This document shows positions 9,200 through 18,789 of a stretch of DNA of 64,000 nt, in pieces. Origin of the DNA: an uncultured Clostridia bacterium. GTDB taxonomy: Bacteria; Bacillota; Clostridia; Christensenellales; UBA1242. Within the stretch, counting starts at the first letter, position 1. Every line of letters starts with the position of its first letter. The DNA lies in assembly GCA_944377365.1 (NCBI GenBank), contig CALWEQ010000007.1:33174-97173 (forward strand), written 5' to 3'. Under the pieces are notes generated by a model. That model was not told the DNA's origin and did not search any database. It saw only the letters and a program-made list of their open reading frames with translations. Both the position numbers and the translations under genes were made by a program.

Positions 9200-10135
9200 A
9201 TGAAAATATTTGCAATTATTGGTCTTGTAATAATTGGCTTGATGCTCCTAGCCATGATAATGTATTTGGTTGTCGGAAGAATTTGTTTTAAAATAGCTTT
9301 CGCGAGAAAAAGTACAGCGAGCCGAATAGTCAACAAGGAGATGAACAAAGTCATTGAGCAATATAAGATTGATTTTTGTTGGTGGGAAAAGTTTTCTTTC
9401 GAGACTTTATCAATAAAATCAAGAGATGGTTTGAAACTTATCGGACATTTTTTGCCTAACAATTCAAACAAACTTGCTATAATTGTGCATGGATATGGTG
9501 CAGATTACAAAGAAATGCAACAATATGCGAAGTATTTTGTAGAAAAGAATTATAATATTTTAGCAGTTGAAAATCGTGCCCATGGCCAAAGCGAAGGGAA
9601 GATGATTGGAATGGGCTGGCTTGACCGACTTGATGTTGTTGATTGGATAAACTTTATGATTGAAAAAAATCCCAATTATCAAGTAGTCCTCTTTGGTTTG
9701 TCAATGGGTGCGAGCACGGTTTGTATGACAAGTGGAGAAGCATTGCCATCAAACGTAAAGGCTATAATTTCCGACTGTGCTTTTGACAATGTCTTCGATG
9801 CGTTTAAATACGTTTTAAAGAAAAGAGCGCACCTTCCATCTTGGCCGTTAATGAATGTTTTTAATTTGTATATGAAAAATGCTTACAATTACGACATGAA
9901 AGAGGCAGATGCAAAAAAAATGCTAAAAAAATGCAAGGTTCCAATTTTATTTATTCATGGAGACGCCGACGATTTCGTTCCAACTTACATGGTGCACAAA
10001 CTCTATGAAAGCACAGACGAAAGATTAAGAGAGCTTTTCATAGTTGAGGGTGCAGGGCATGCGCTCAGTTATCCAATCGCTGGAATTAAATATGAAAAAA
10101 AATTGAACGACTTTTTGACAAAAAACTTAAAATAA
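9200..10135 (+). CDS. Membrane-anchored alpha/beta hydrolase
   Basis: A 311-residue protein with an N-terminal membrane helix (about residues 3-30) and an alpha/beta-hydrolase fold: HGYGADYKEM (oxyanion region), ENRAHGQSEG, nucleophile elbow GLSMGAS, an acid in IHGDADDFVP and the catalytic His in EGAGHALSY. This resembles the YqkD/BAAT-like group of Bacillota hydrolases with unknown substrates. The ribosome site AAGGAG is well placed. It is the last gene of the forward run before the bidirectional terminator. Confidence 0.87.
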   Translation: MKIFAIIGLVIIGLMLLAMIMYLVVGRICFKIAFARKSTASRIVNKEMNKVIEQYKIDFCWWEKFSFETLSIKSRDGLKLIGHFLPNNSNKLAIIVHGYGADYKEMQQYAKYFVEKNYNILAVENRAHGQSEGKMIGMGWLDRLDVVDWINFMIEKNPNYQVVLFGLSMGASTVCMTSGEALPSNVKAIISDCAFDNVFDAFKYVLKKRAHLPSWPLMNVFNLYMKNAYNYDMKEADAKKMLKKCKVPILFIHGDADDFVPTYMVHKLYESTDERLRELFIVEGAGHALSYPIAGIKYEKKLNDFLTKNLK

Positions 10136-10150
10136 TTAAATATAAGATTT

Positions 10151-10230
10151 GCAACTATTTTTAGTTGCCAACGTTTTAAAGCAAAAAAGATAATGTAATC
10201 CTAGAGAAAACATTATCTTTTTGTTTTTTT
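10151..10230. terminator. Hairpin plus bidirectional Rho-independent terminator
   Basis: A short stem GCAACTA/TAGTTGC (10151-10168) precedes a strong stem AAAAAGATAATGT/ACATTATCTTTTT (10184-10222) with A- and T-rich flanks. It lies between the convergent hydrolase gene (+) and nifJ (-) and can serve both. Confidence 0.8.
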
Positions 10231-10356
10231 ATGAATTTAAATGCTTTAGTTTCAAAAATTTTTTAAAATTTCATTAGCCTTGATTATAAAATAAAAAACA
10301 TAAATTAGATTAGATTTTTAAGTTTTAAATTAATTAAAAAATTTAAATGATTAAAT

Positions 10357-13300
10357 TTAATCTTTTGGTGAGGTTCTTTCTAAACGTTTTAGTGCTATAT
10401 AATTGTCTTTTGCTCTATCTTTTGCCTTTTTAAACAGCCGTTTTGCTTTTGTTGGATTTTTTTCATTTAAAAGAGCAAATCTCCTTTCACCTAAAAGGAA
10501 TGGCAAAAACTTGTTGTTGATTTCGCCTTTATCAAGTGAAAATCCGTTGTTAGGGTGATAGCGATAAAGCATCCAATAACCAGCATCTACTGCTTTTTTC
10601 ATTTCGGTAAGTGATTTTGCCATATCAAAACCTTGATTGACACACGTTGAATAGGCGATAATGAGGCTTGGGCCGTTAAATGCTTCAGCTTCACGAAAAG
10701 CTTTAATGCACTGATTCATGTCTGCGCCAATTGCAACTTGTGCGACATACACGTTTTTGTAGGTCATAGCCATTAACCCTAGATTTTTTTTGTTTGTCTC
10801 TTTTCCAGAATTTGCTAGTTCAACACACGCGCCTGCAGGTGTGGCTTTTGACGCTTGACCGCCGGTGTTTGCATAATTTTCATTGTCCAAAACGAGTATG
10901 TTTACATTTGCGCCTGACGAAAGGACATGGTCTAGCCCACCAAAGCCAATGTCATATGCCCAACCATCTCCACCTATGATCCAAACGGATTCTTTGGAGT
11001 TTCTTAAAGTTTTTGCTAGTTTTATTCCATATCCAAATTCTGCATTGTCTTCAAACAAACTGTTCGCCCATGCTGGACCCTTGCCATTTTCATTTTTAGA
11101 AAATGGGCAAGAAGGAAAACTTCCACTGTAAATGCTTGAACAACCTGTTGCGTTTGCAATTACCATTTTTTCACCAAAAAGCATAGTCGCAAGCTTGATG
11201 TATGGCGTTTGACCACAACCAGCGCATGCACCTGGAAATTCAAAATAATTTTTTTCAAATTGCAATCCTTTTACAAGGTATTTAGAAAAAGGGGTAGATT
11301 TGATTGTTTTCAAATTTTTGACTATTTCATAATTGTTTTTTTCGTTGTCTAACACTTGTGATGCACTTTTCATTATAATAGCTTTACCTAAAGCAGGGCA
11401 TATTTCTTGGCATAGCCCACAACCTGTGCAATCTTCTGGTGAAATTTGAATTCTGTAATAACCTTCGACTCCATAAGCCTTTACAAATGGCACACCTTCG
11501 GGCTTGTTTTTTACTAAGACTGCTTTTAAAGCACCATGAGGGCAGGCGAGGACGCATTGGCCACATTGTATGCATTTTGCACCATTCCATTGAGAAATGT
11601 TTTCAGCTATTGCTCTTTTTTCGTATTTTGAAGTGTCAGTTTCTATTTTTCCTTCACAAGAAAAATTTGAAACAGGCAATTCGTTAAAATCTTTTGAAAA
11701 CCTAGTAGGTATTATTTCAGGTGAAGTTTTAATAGATTTTAAATCAACTTTTTCTATCAAATTTTTTGCTTCATTGACTGCAAGAATATTGTTTTCAACA
11801 ACTGTTTTACCTTTTTCACCAAACATTTTTTGCAATTCAGATATTAAAAGGTTTTCATAATTTTTTAGCAGTTTTGTGCTTGAAAACAGTGCACTAGTCA
11901 TTATCATGTTTATTTTTTCTTTTAGTCCATGCCTGTTTGCAATTTCGTGACCATTTATAACAAAAACATTAGCATTTTTTTCTAGTAAAATTCTCTTGTA
12001 TTCATTAGGCAAAACTTTTGTCAATTCATTTGGTTTAAACACTGTGTTAAAAATGACGGTTGCGTTGTCTTTAAGCCCGTCAAGGCAATGATAACGGTGA
12101 ACAAAAGAGAAATTGTTTATCATAACAATGTTTGGTTGATGACAAAGATAGGTGCTTAAAATAGGCTCTTTTGATATGCGCAAATGAGAAACAGTCAGGC
12201 TACCAGATTTTTTTGAGTCATATTCGAAATAACCTTGAACATAAGTTTTTTCATCCTTCCCAAGAAGTTTTGTAATAGTTTTGCTTGCCGAAACTGATCC
12301 ATCAGACCCAAGACCAAAGATTTTAATTTCCTTGTGAGGAAGAGAAGGCAATAAATTTTTTTCAGGCAAATTTGTTTTTTGCACATCATCAACTATGCCA
12401 ACACAAAAATTATCTTTCATCTCATTAAAATTGTTCCAAACGGCATTGGCCTGTTTAGGAGAAAATTCCTTGCCACCCAAACCGTAAACGCCACCGCATA
12501 TTTGAACATTTAAATTCGACACTGCATTTTTTACGTCTAAAAACAAAGGTTCTCTGCTTCCACTTTCTATTGTTCTATCAAGAACAATAATTTTTTTGGT
12601 GGTCTGTGGTAAAGCTTTTAAAAAGGCTTGATTATCAAAAGGTCGATATAATCTAACTTTTACTACTCCGCAGTCGTTAGGAAGGCTTTCAAGCATAGTT
12701 TCACTTGCAGAACCCATCAAAACTACTACGTTTTTTGCTTTTTTGCTTCCAAAATAATCAAATTTTTGATATTTTCTTTTTGTTATTTTTGCAAACTCGT
12801 CAAAAACCTTATCACAAGTTTTGGACAATTCGTCATATTTATGCTCCCTAGCCATTCTATTTTGAAAAAAAACATCTGGATTTTGTGCAGTCCCAAACAT
12901 AAAAGGATGATTTGAAGAGAGCTTTGCATCAGGCAAGGACTTTATTGGAAAGAGTTTTGCTATGTCCTCATTAGAAAGCAAATCAATTTTTTGATATTCA
13001 TGACTAGTTCGAAAGCCATCAAAGAAATGTAGGATAGGTAGAGATGCATAATGAGCGAGCATATGCGCACACATTGCAAAATCTTGAGCTTCTTGAACAT
13101 TTGACGAACAAAGCATGCTAAATCCACACATTCGAGTGCTCATGACATCAGAATGGTCGCCAAAAATTGAAAGCGCGTGCGAAGCGACTGCTCTGGCTGC
13201 AACATGAATGACAGCGGGCAAGCATTCTCCAGCCATTTTATACATGTTTGGAATCATCAGCAAAAGGCCTTGACTTGATGTAAAACTCGTTGCCAAAGCA

Positions 13301-13527
13301 CCGCCTATGAGAGCTCCATGCAAAGCTCCAGCCACGCCAGCTTCAGATTGCATTTCAACTGTTTGTGGTTGTGAGCCGAATATATTTTTTTCACCTTTTG
13401 CCACTGCTCGTGAGCAATATTCAGCCATCGGTGATGACGGTGTTATTGGATAAATTGGAATTAATTCACTTACAGCATAAGCAATTCTTGCCGCAGCAGT
13501 GTTTCCATCCAAAACAATTTTTGCCAT
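10357..13527 (-). CDS. nifJ: Pyruvate:ferredoxin (flavodoxin) oxidoreductase
   Basis: A single-chain PFOR of 1056 residues oxidises pyruvate to acetyl-CoA and CO2, passing electrons to ferredoxin. Domains in order: domain I with PIYPITPSSPMAEYCS; domains II and III; a 2x[4Fe-4S] ferredoxin domain with CIQCGQCVLACP and CTGCGLCQEICP; and a C-terminal thiamine-diphosphate domain with ACAGCGQTPYIKL, the cluster-ligand ATGCSS, GDGWAYDIGFGG and NTGGQASKATP. It is shorter than the usual ~1170 residues, mostly at the C-terminal end. AAAGGAG precedes the ATG. It is monocistronic and marks fermentative anaerobic metabolism. Confidence 0.96.
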   Translation of the reverse strand: MAKIVLDGNTAAARIAYAVSELIPIYPITPSSPMAEYCSRAVAKGEKNIFGSQPQTVEMQSEAGVAGALHGALIGGALATSFTSSQGLLLMIPNMYKMAGECLPAVIHVAARAVASHALSIFGDHSDVMSTRMCGFSMLCSSNVQEAQDFAMCAHMLAHYASLPILHFFDGFRTSHEYQKIDLLSNEDIAKLFPIKSLPDAKLSSNHPFMFGTAQNPDVFFQNRMAREHKYDELSKTCDKVFDEFAKITKRKYQKFDYFGSKKAKNVVVLMGSASETMLESLPNDCGVVKVRLYRPFDNQAFLKALPQTTKKIIVLDRTIESGSREPLFLDVKNAVSNLNVQICGGVYGLGGKEFSPKQANAVWNNFNEMKDNFCVGIVDDVQKTNLPEKNLLPSLPHKEIKIFGLGSDGSVSASKTITKLLGKDEKTYVQGYFEYDSKKSGSLTVSHLRISKEPILSTYLCHQPNIVMINNFSFVHRYHCLDGLKDNATVIFNTVFKPNELTKVLPNEYKRILLEKNANVFVINGHEIANRHGLKEKINMIMTSALFSSTKLLKNYENLLISELQKMFGEKGKTVVENNILAVNEAKNLIEKVDLKSIKTSPEIIPTRFSKDFNELPVSNFSCEGKIETDTSKYEKRAIAENISQWNGAKCIQCGQCVLACPHGALKAVLVKNKPEGVPFVKAYGVEGYYRIQISPEDCTGCGLCQEICPALGKAIIMKSASQVLDNEKNNYEIVKNLKTIKSTPFSKYLVKGLQFEKNYFEFPGACAGCGQTPYIKLATMLFGEKMVIANATGCSSIYSGSFPSCPFSKNENGKGPAWANSLFEDNAEFGYGIKLAKTLRNSKESVWIIGGDGWAYDIGFGGLDHVLSSGANVNILVLDNENYANTGGQASKATPAGACVELANSGKETNKKNLGLMAMTYKNVYVAQVAIGADMNQCIKAFREAEAFNGPSLIIAYSTCVNQGFDMAKSLTEMKKAVDAGYWMLYRYHPNNGFSLDKGEINNKFLPFLLGERRFALLNEKNPTKAKRLFKKAKDRAKDNYIALKRLERTSPKD

Positions 13528-13587
13528 AAAAAACTCCTTTATCTAGTCAATTATATAATAAAAATAAAATAAAAACAAAAGATTTAT

Positions 13588-13623
13588 TTGCTTTTAAAAA
13601 TGAAAATGTTGTATAATTTTCGT
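13588..13623 (+). promoter_or_regulatory. Promoter abutting truA (leaderless transcript)
   Basis: A perfect -10 TATAAT at 13612-13617 ends 6 nt before the ATG at 13624. A -35-like TTGCTT lies at 13588-13593, giving an 18-nt spacer. The expected +1 is the A of the start codon, and no ribosome site is present. Confidence 0.65.
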
Positions 13624-14358
13624 ATGCAAAGAATAAAACTTAAAATTCAATACGATGGCAGTGATTTTGTGGGTTGGCAAAAGCAAAGAACGGGCAGGTC
13701 GGTTCAACAAGAAGTTGAACGCGCAATACAAACGCTCACATCTGAAAAGGCAAATCTTGTAGGCAGTAGCAGAACAGATGCAAAGGTTCATGCGGTTGGA
13801 CAAATTGCACATTTTGACACAAATTCTTCAATTCCACCCCAAAATTTTAAATTTGCACTAAATGATCTTTTGGCTGATGATGTAAGAATTGTTTCATCGC
13901 AAAAAGTATCACCAAAATTTCATGCAAGATTTGACGTTAAAAAGAAAACATATGTTTATTTTTTGTGTAACAGCAAAATTGAAAACCCCATTTTAAGAAA
14001 GTTGATGTGCTTTGCAAAATATGAATTAGATTTAGGCATAATGCAACAATGTGCTCTACTTTTTTTGGGGAAACACAACTTTAAAGGTTTTTGCAACTCA
14101 AAAGCACAAGTGAAAACATTTGAGCGCACCATAGAAGCTTGCTCTATTAAAAAAAACGGCAATGTTTTTAAATTTAGTTTTACAGGCAATGGATTTTTGC
14201 AACACATGGTTAGAATTTTGGTTGGCACTTTAGTTGATGTTGGCAGAGGCAAACTTTCATTGCAAGATGTAAAAGAAGCTTTGCAAAATGGAGATAGAAA
14301 AAAAGCAGGAAAAACGATGGAGCCACAAGGGCTTTATCTTAAAAGGATTTACTATTAA
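13624..14358 (+). CDS. truA: tRNA pseudouridine(38-40) synthase
   Basis: A 244-residue TruA. The start is set at the ATG giving MQRIKLKIQYDG; the longer in-frame reading would run through the promoter. The catalytic Asp is in SSRTDAKVHA (Asp52), with YDGSDFVGWQKQ at the N-terminus and FLQHMVRILVGTLV near the C-terminus, all TruA signatures. It isomerises uridines in the anticodon stem-loop. Its stop overlaps the alaS-like ATG by one base. Confidence 0.94.
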   Translation: MQRIKLKIQYDGSDFVGWQKQRTGRSVQQEVERAIQTLTSEKANLVGSSRTDAKVHAVGQIAHFDTNSSIPPQNFKFALNDLLADDVRIVSSQKVSPKFHARFDVKKKTYVYFLCNSKIENPILRKLMCFAKYELDLGIMQQCALLFLGKHNFKGFCNSKAQVKTFERTIEACSIKKNGNVFKFSFTGNGFLQHMVRILVGTLVDVGRGKLSLQDVKEALQNGDRKKAGKTMEPQGLYLKRIYY

Positions 14359-16148
14359 TGTTAAAAGACAAAGAGTTAAAAGAAAAATGGTTTGACTATT
14401 TTCAAAAAAATGGATTCAAAAGAATTAATGGATATTCAATCATTCCACAATCTGACACAGGTGTGCTTTTTACGACAGCAGGCATGCATCCTCTTGTACC
14501 TTATTTGCTAGGAGAAAAGCATCCAGCGGGCAACAAAATTGTCAACATTCAAAACTGTTTAAGGACAACAGATATAGATGAAGTTGGGGACAACAGTCAT
14601 TTGACATGCTTTGAAATGTTGGGTTGTTGGACTTTGGGAGAATGCGACAAAGAGCATATGATAAAACTAAGCTATGATTTTTTTACAAAAGAATTGGGAT
14701 TAAATAAAGACTCTGTTGCAGTCAGCGTGTTTGCCGGCGATGAAAATGCACCTAAAGATGATGTTTCTGCAAAGGCATGGAAGGAAAATGGAATTGACAA
14801 GGTGTTTTTTTTGCCAAAAGAAAACAATTGGTGGAGCATAAGTGGAGGAGAAGGCCCATGTGGTCCTGACACGGAAATGTTTTTAGTAAAAACTCAAGCA
14901 CCATGTTCAAAAGATTGTTCACCAGCTTGTGACTGTGGCAAATATGTTGAGTTTTGGAATGATGTGTTTATGGAATATCAAGTTAAAAAGTTGGGAGAGA
15001 AACCAGTTAAACTTGACAAACCAAACATTGACACAGGCATGGGTTTAGAAAGGACATTGATGGTGATCAATGGTTATGAAAGTGTTTATGAAATAGATGG
15101 ATTAAAGCGTGCTCTTAATCTAGTTAAATCTAAGAGCAAAATTCAAGATGAAAGAGCTAGCAGGATTATTGTCGATCATATTCGTGCTACGACTTTTGTT
15201 TTGGGCGACGAAATTGGCGTAACACCTAGCAACATTGGAGCAGGTTATATTTTAAGAAGATTAATACGAAGAAGTTTGAATTTTGCTAGAAAATTACAAC
15301 TAGATGAAAACGTTTTACTGCAACTAGTTGATATGTTTGTTGACGAGCACAAGGACTATTATCCTTATTTAGAAAATAAAAGAGATTTTGTAAAAGAGGA
15401 ACTAACAAAGGAAATACAAAAATTTTCTAAGGCTTTGGAAGGTGGTTATCGTGAATTTGAAAAAGTTATCGCAGGCATAGAAAGGCACAAAGAATTTGCA
15501 CAAAAGAATGGCGAGAACGTGGAGAACATTATTAGTGGTAAATCTGCTTTTAGGCTTTATGACACATTTGGATTTCCATTAGAACTGACAAAAGAAATTG
15601 CAAACGAACGAGGCTATGGTGTTGATGAAGAGGGTTTTAACGAGATGTTTAAAAAACACCAAGAATTGTCTAGAACTACTAGTGTTGGTGCATTTAAAGG
15701 CGGATTAGCCGACAATAGTGAAAAGACGGTGAAATATCACACTGCTTGCCATCTTTTACTTGCAGGGCTTAGAAAACTTGATGCCAATGTCGAGCAAAAG
15801 GGATCAAATTTGACACCTGAGAGGTTGCGTTTTGACTTTAATTTTCCTAGAAAACTTGAAAAGAGCGAGTTGGAATTTTTAGAAAAATTTGTCAATAATG
15901 CTATTAGCCAAAATTTGCCAGTAAGTTGCGAGGAAAAAGATTTAGCACAGGCATTAGCTGAGGGGGCAGTTGGGTCTTTTAAAAACAAGTATGGTGAAAA
16001 AGTTAAGGTTTACACTATTGGAAGTTTAAGCAAGGAAATTTGCGGTGGTCCACACGTGGAAAGTACTGGTTGTCTTGGAAGGTTTAAAATAGTTAAGGAA
16101 GAGAGTTCTTCTGCTGGTATAAGACGAATAAAAGCGATATTGGAATAA
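14358..16148 (+). CDS. alaS: Alanyl-tRNA synthetase, short form without the C-Ala domain
   Basis: A 596-residue protein, against about 870 for standard AlaRS. The class II catalytic core is present (TTAGMHPLVPYLLG, NCLRTTDIDEVGD, SISGGEGPCGPDTEMF, DTGMGLERT), as is the tRNA-recognition region (ATTFVLGDEIGVTPSN...YILRRLIRR). The editing domain has the zinc-site residues HTACHLLL and CGGPHVESTG. The chain stops right after SSSAGIRRIKAI, so the DHHA1/C-Ala oligomerisation domain is missing. Note CGGPH where CGGTH is usual. Short AlaRS forms occur in some Clostridia; whether it is the sole AlaRS cannot be seen here. Confidence 0.88.
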   Translation: MLKDKELKEKWFDYFQKNGFKRINGYSIIPQSDTGVLFTTAGMHPLVPYLLGEKHPAGNKIVNIQNCLRTTDIDEVGDNSHLTCFEMLGCWTLGECDKEHMIKLSYDFFTKELGLNKDSVAVSVFAGDENAPKDDVSAKAWKENGIDKVFFLPKENNWWSISGGEGPCGPDTEMFLVKTQAPCSKDCSPACDCGKYVEFWNDVFMEYQVKKLGEKPVKLDKPNIDTGMGLERTLMVINGYESVYEIDGLKRALNLVKSKSKIQDERASRIIVDHIRATTFVLGDEIGVTPSNIGAGYILRRLIRRSLNFARKLQLDENVLLQLVDMFVDEHKDYYPYLENKRDFVKEELTKEIQKFSKALEGGYREFEKVIAGIERHKEFAQKNGENVENIISGKSAFRLYDTFGFPLELTKEIANERGYGVDEEGFNEMFKKHQELSRTTSVGAFKGGLADNSEKTVKYHTACHLLLAGLRKLDANVEQKGSNLTPERLRFDFNFPRKLEKSELEFLEKFVNNAISQNLPVSCEEKDLAQALAEGAVGSFKNKYGEKVKVYTIGSLSKEICGGPHVESTGCLGRFKIVKEESSSAGIRRIKAILE

Positions 16149-16154
16149 ATTTTC

Positions 16155-16183
16155 TTGATTTTTTAATTATATTTTGTTAAAAT
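16155..16183 (+). promoter_or_regulatory. Promoter for the DUF4097 gene
   Basis: TTGATT (16155-16160) and TAAAAT (16178-16183) are separated by 17 nt, about 30 nt upstream of the ATG at 16213. Confidence 0.5.
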
Positions 16184-16212
16184 AAATTGAGTGATCTTTT
16201 TTGGAGGAATTG

Positions 16213-17634
16213 ATGCCAGAAGATAAGGTAAAAAAAGGTTTTTTCTTTTATTTTAGTTTATTTTTAATTGCGATAGTTGCAACATTACTCGTAATTTTTG
16301 TTGTAATGCTTTTTATGCCAGGAAAATCTATTTTAGGGTTGCAGTATTTTACAAACAATTCGGTTATTAAAGTCGAAACAACGACTGATCCCGGTGCAAC
16401 CAAAATTGACTTTTCTAGCTCAAATTTTAATTCTATCGAGATTAATGCGGGTTATTCTGAAGTTGTAATCCAAGACAACAATGAATTTGAAGAGGAAGGA
16501 ATTTATTTGGTCAACACTTCTTGTGGTTTTGTTAAGTCAGCAGATGCAAAAAATTTTGAATACAGCGTTAAGCTAGAAGACAATGTTTTAAAAATAAATG
16601 TTGTCGAGCAACCAGCCTTTTTATACTTTTCTAAAAACTCGAAAGTTGTTATTCATTTGGCAAACAGTTTGCAAAACCCATTTGAATACAAGTCAATAAC
16701 GATCAAGACAACAGATGGAAATGTCAACATAGGAGGCAAGACTGTAACAGGGTATTCTCGAGATTTAAAAATATTAAATTTGGATGTGGAAACAAAATCG
16801 GGTAGGATTTTATTTTCATCGCATTGTCCATCTGCTTTTAACGACCTTTCTCTTAAAAGCGAATCTGGTGAAATTGCAAGTTCACGTGAAAGAATACAAA
16901 CACAGTCATGCAGATTGGAAACAAAGTCCGGAAACATGTCATTTGCTTTTATTTCATCAGTGGACGCTTTGGTGCTAAACAGCGAATCAGGGCGATTAAA
17001 CTTCAGTGAAATTTCCGCAAACACTAGTTCAAATTTTAAAAATGCTTATGTAACTATTGGGCAAATGTATGGCTCATGGGATTTTTCTTCTTCGACTGAA
17101 ATGGATTCAAGTGTTGTGAAAGCAGACATTATAAGGGGCGCTCTTATAGTTCCAAAAGGTGAAAACTCACGTTTTGAAATTGGAAAGGTTGTAGGTTCTG
17201 TAAGTATCACAACAACTACAGGTGATGTAAGCATATTTTCAAATTCTTCGACAGGAAAGAATATGACGAGCGGAATTAGTTCAAATTCAACTATTAAAAC
17301 GTCAAGCGGGAAAATAGAAGTTGTTGTAGCTGATGGTGCTAACGGCAATATCAGTTTAGAAACACAAGACGGTGAAATCAACGCTTTTGCTACGAGCAAT
17401 TTTGCTAACATTTCACTAAAAAATGAAAAAGGGACAACAAATGTAAATCTTCCAAAGAGCACAAGCGTTAAAATTGAATTTAGCCTATTTAACAATCAAC
17501 AGGGTGAGTTTTCTTTTGATAAAGTCAACTTCAATAGAGATGATGTAAATCTTGAAAATATAACTATTGTAAATGGAGGGAAAAATAATTTACAAATAGC
17601 AAGCAACAACACAGTGAATTTTGCTTGGAATTAG
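16213..17634 (+). CDS. Membrane-anchored DUF4097-type beta-helix/adhesin-like protein
   Basis: A 473-residue protein. The ATG at 16213 has GGAGGAA at 16203-16209; the upstream TTG would lie before this site. One N-terminal membrane segment (about residues 8-34) is followed by a long extracellular region rich in short beta repeats such as VETKSGRILF, LKSESGEIASS, LETKSGNMSF and TSSGKIEVVV. This is the DUF4097/putative adhesin pattern, often seen in Bacillota envelope-stress loci. The exact function is unknown. It is followed by prfB after about 50 bp. Confidence 0.82.
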   Translation: MPEDKVKKGFFFYFSLFLIAIVATLLVIFVVMLFMPGKSILGLQYFTNNSVIKVETTTDPGATKIDFSSSNFNSIEINAGYSEVVIQDNNEFEEEGIYLVNTSCGFVKSADAKNFEYSVKLEDNVLKINVVEQPAFLYFSKNSKVVIHLANSLQNPFEYKSITIKTTDGNVNIGGKTVTGYSRDLKILNLDVETKSGRILFSSHCPSAFNDLSLKSESGEIASSRERIQTQSCRLETKSGNMSFAFISSVDALVLNSESGRLNFSEISANTSSNFKNAYVTIGQMYGSWDFSSSTEMDSSVVKADIIRGALIVPKGENSRFEIGKVVGSVSITTTTGDVSIFSNSSTGKNMTSGISSNSTIKTSSGKIEVVVADGANGNISLETQDGEINAFATSNFANISLKNEKGTTNVNLPKSTSVKIEFSLFNNQQGEFSFDKVNFNRDDVNLENITIVNGGKNNLQIASNNTVNFAWN

Positions 17635-17686
17635 TTAATGTTGCAAAGATGTTAAATTTATTTTGTAGAAATTATTGGAGGAAAAT

Positions 17687-18782
17687 ATGATATTAGACAA
17701 CGAAAAGATGCAACTAAAAACTTTAAAAGAAAATTTTGTGTTTTTAAAGGAGTGTCTTTGACCAAGAAAAATTAGAAAAAGAATGTTCTGAATTAAAAAA
17801 ACAACAATTATCACCAGATTTTTATTCAAATTCTTCAGTTGCCAAGGACGTTGGAAAAAAACTGCGTGAAAGAGAAAACAAACTTGAAAAATTGAAATCG
17901 TTAGAAAAAAAACTCATTGACATGGAAGCAATGATTGAACTTTGTGAAGCAGACGATGATTTGGAGCTTTTTGAAGAATTAAAATCATCGTTAAAATCTT
18001 TTGAAAAAGATTGTGAAAATTTAAAAATTTTGACATTGTTATCAGGAAAATATGATGGCAACAATGCAATAGTAACTATTCATTCGGGTGCTGGAGGAAC
18101 AGAAGCACAAGATTGGGTTCAAATGCTTTTTAGAATGTACTCAATGTATGCAGAAAAAAATGGCTTTAAACTCAAAGTTTTAGATGTTTTAGATGGAGAA
18201 GAAGCAGGCATAAAAAATATAAGTTTTGTAATTGCTGGCGAAAATGCTTATGGATATTTAAAAGCGGAAAAAGGAATTCACCGTCTTGTTAGAATTTCGC
18301 CATTTGATGCAAACGCCAGACGTCATACAAGTTTTGCGAGTGTTGAAGTTATGCCAGAGCTCGAAGAAGCCGATGATATCGAGATTAAGCCAGATGATCT
18401 TAAAATTGACACGTATAGGGCAAGTGGTGCTGGTGGACAGCATGTTAATAAAACAGAATCAGCTATAAGAATAACACATATTCCTACTGGGATTGTGGTT
18501 GCGTGTCAAACCGAAAGATCTCAAATACAAAACAAAGAACGAGCGATGAAGATGCTTTATTCAAAACTTGCAGAAAAACAGGAGCGTGAGCAATTAGATG
18601 AGTTGTTGTCTATAAAAGGCTCAATCAAAAAAATAGAATGGGGCAGTCAAATCCGATCATACGTTTTCTGTCCTTACACATTAGTAAAAGATCACCGAAC
18701 AGGATATGAAACAAGTGATGTTCAGGCTGTCATGGACGGCGAAATACAAGATTTTATACTAGCATATTTGCAAAAGATATAG
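17687..18782 (+). CDS. prfB: Peptide chain release factor 2, programmed +1 frameshift
   Basis: RF2 recognises UGA and UAA stop codons. Translation starts at the ATG at 17687 (GGAGG upstream), runs 24 codons to CTT TGA C (17756-17762) and must shift +1 to continue in the frame that ends at 18782. The product is join(17687..17758,17760..18782), 364 residues, the normal RF2 size. The frameshift site is classic: an internal Shine-Dalgarno AAGGAG just before CTTTGAC. Downstream are the stop-recognition tripeptide SPF (ISPFDANARR) and the catalytic GGQ (SGAGGQHVNKT). The in-frame UGA gives autoregulation: low RF2 increases the frameshift. Confidence 0.96.
17745..17762 (+). promoter_or_regulatory. 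prfB +1 ribosomal frameshift site
   Basis: The slippery CTT plus UGA and a following C (CTTTGAC, 17756-17762) is preceded by the internal ribosome-stimulating AAAGGAG at 17746-17752. This matches the known RF2 frameshift arrangement, including the short spacing. Confidence 0.95.
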
Positions 18783-18789
18783 GAGCTTT

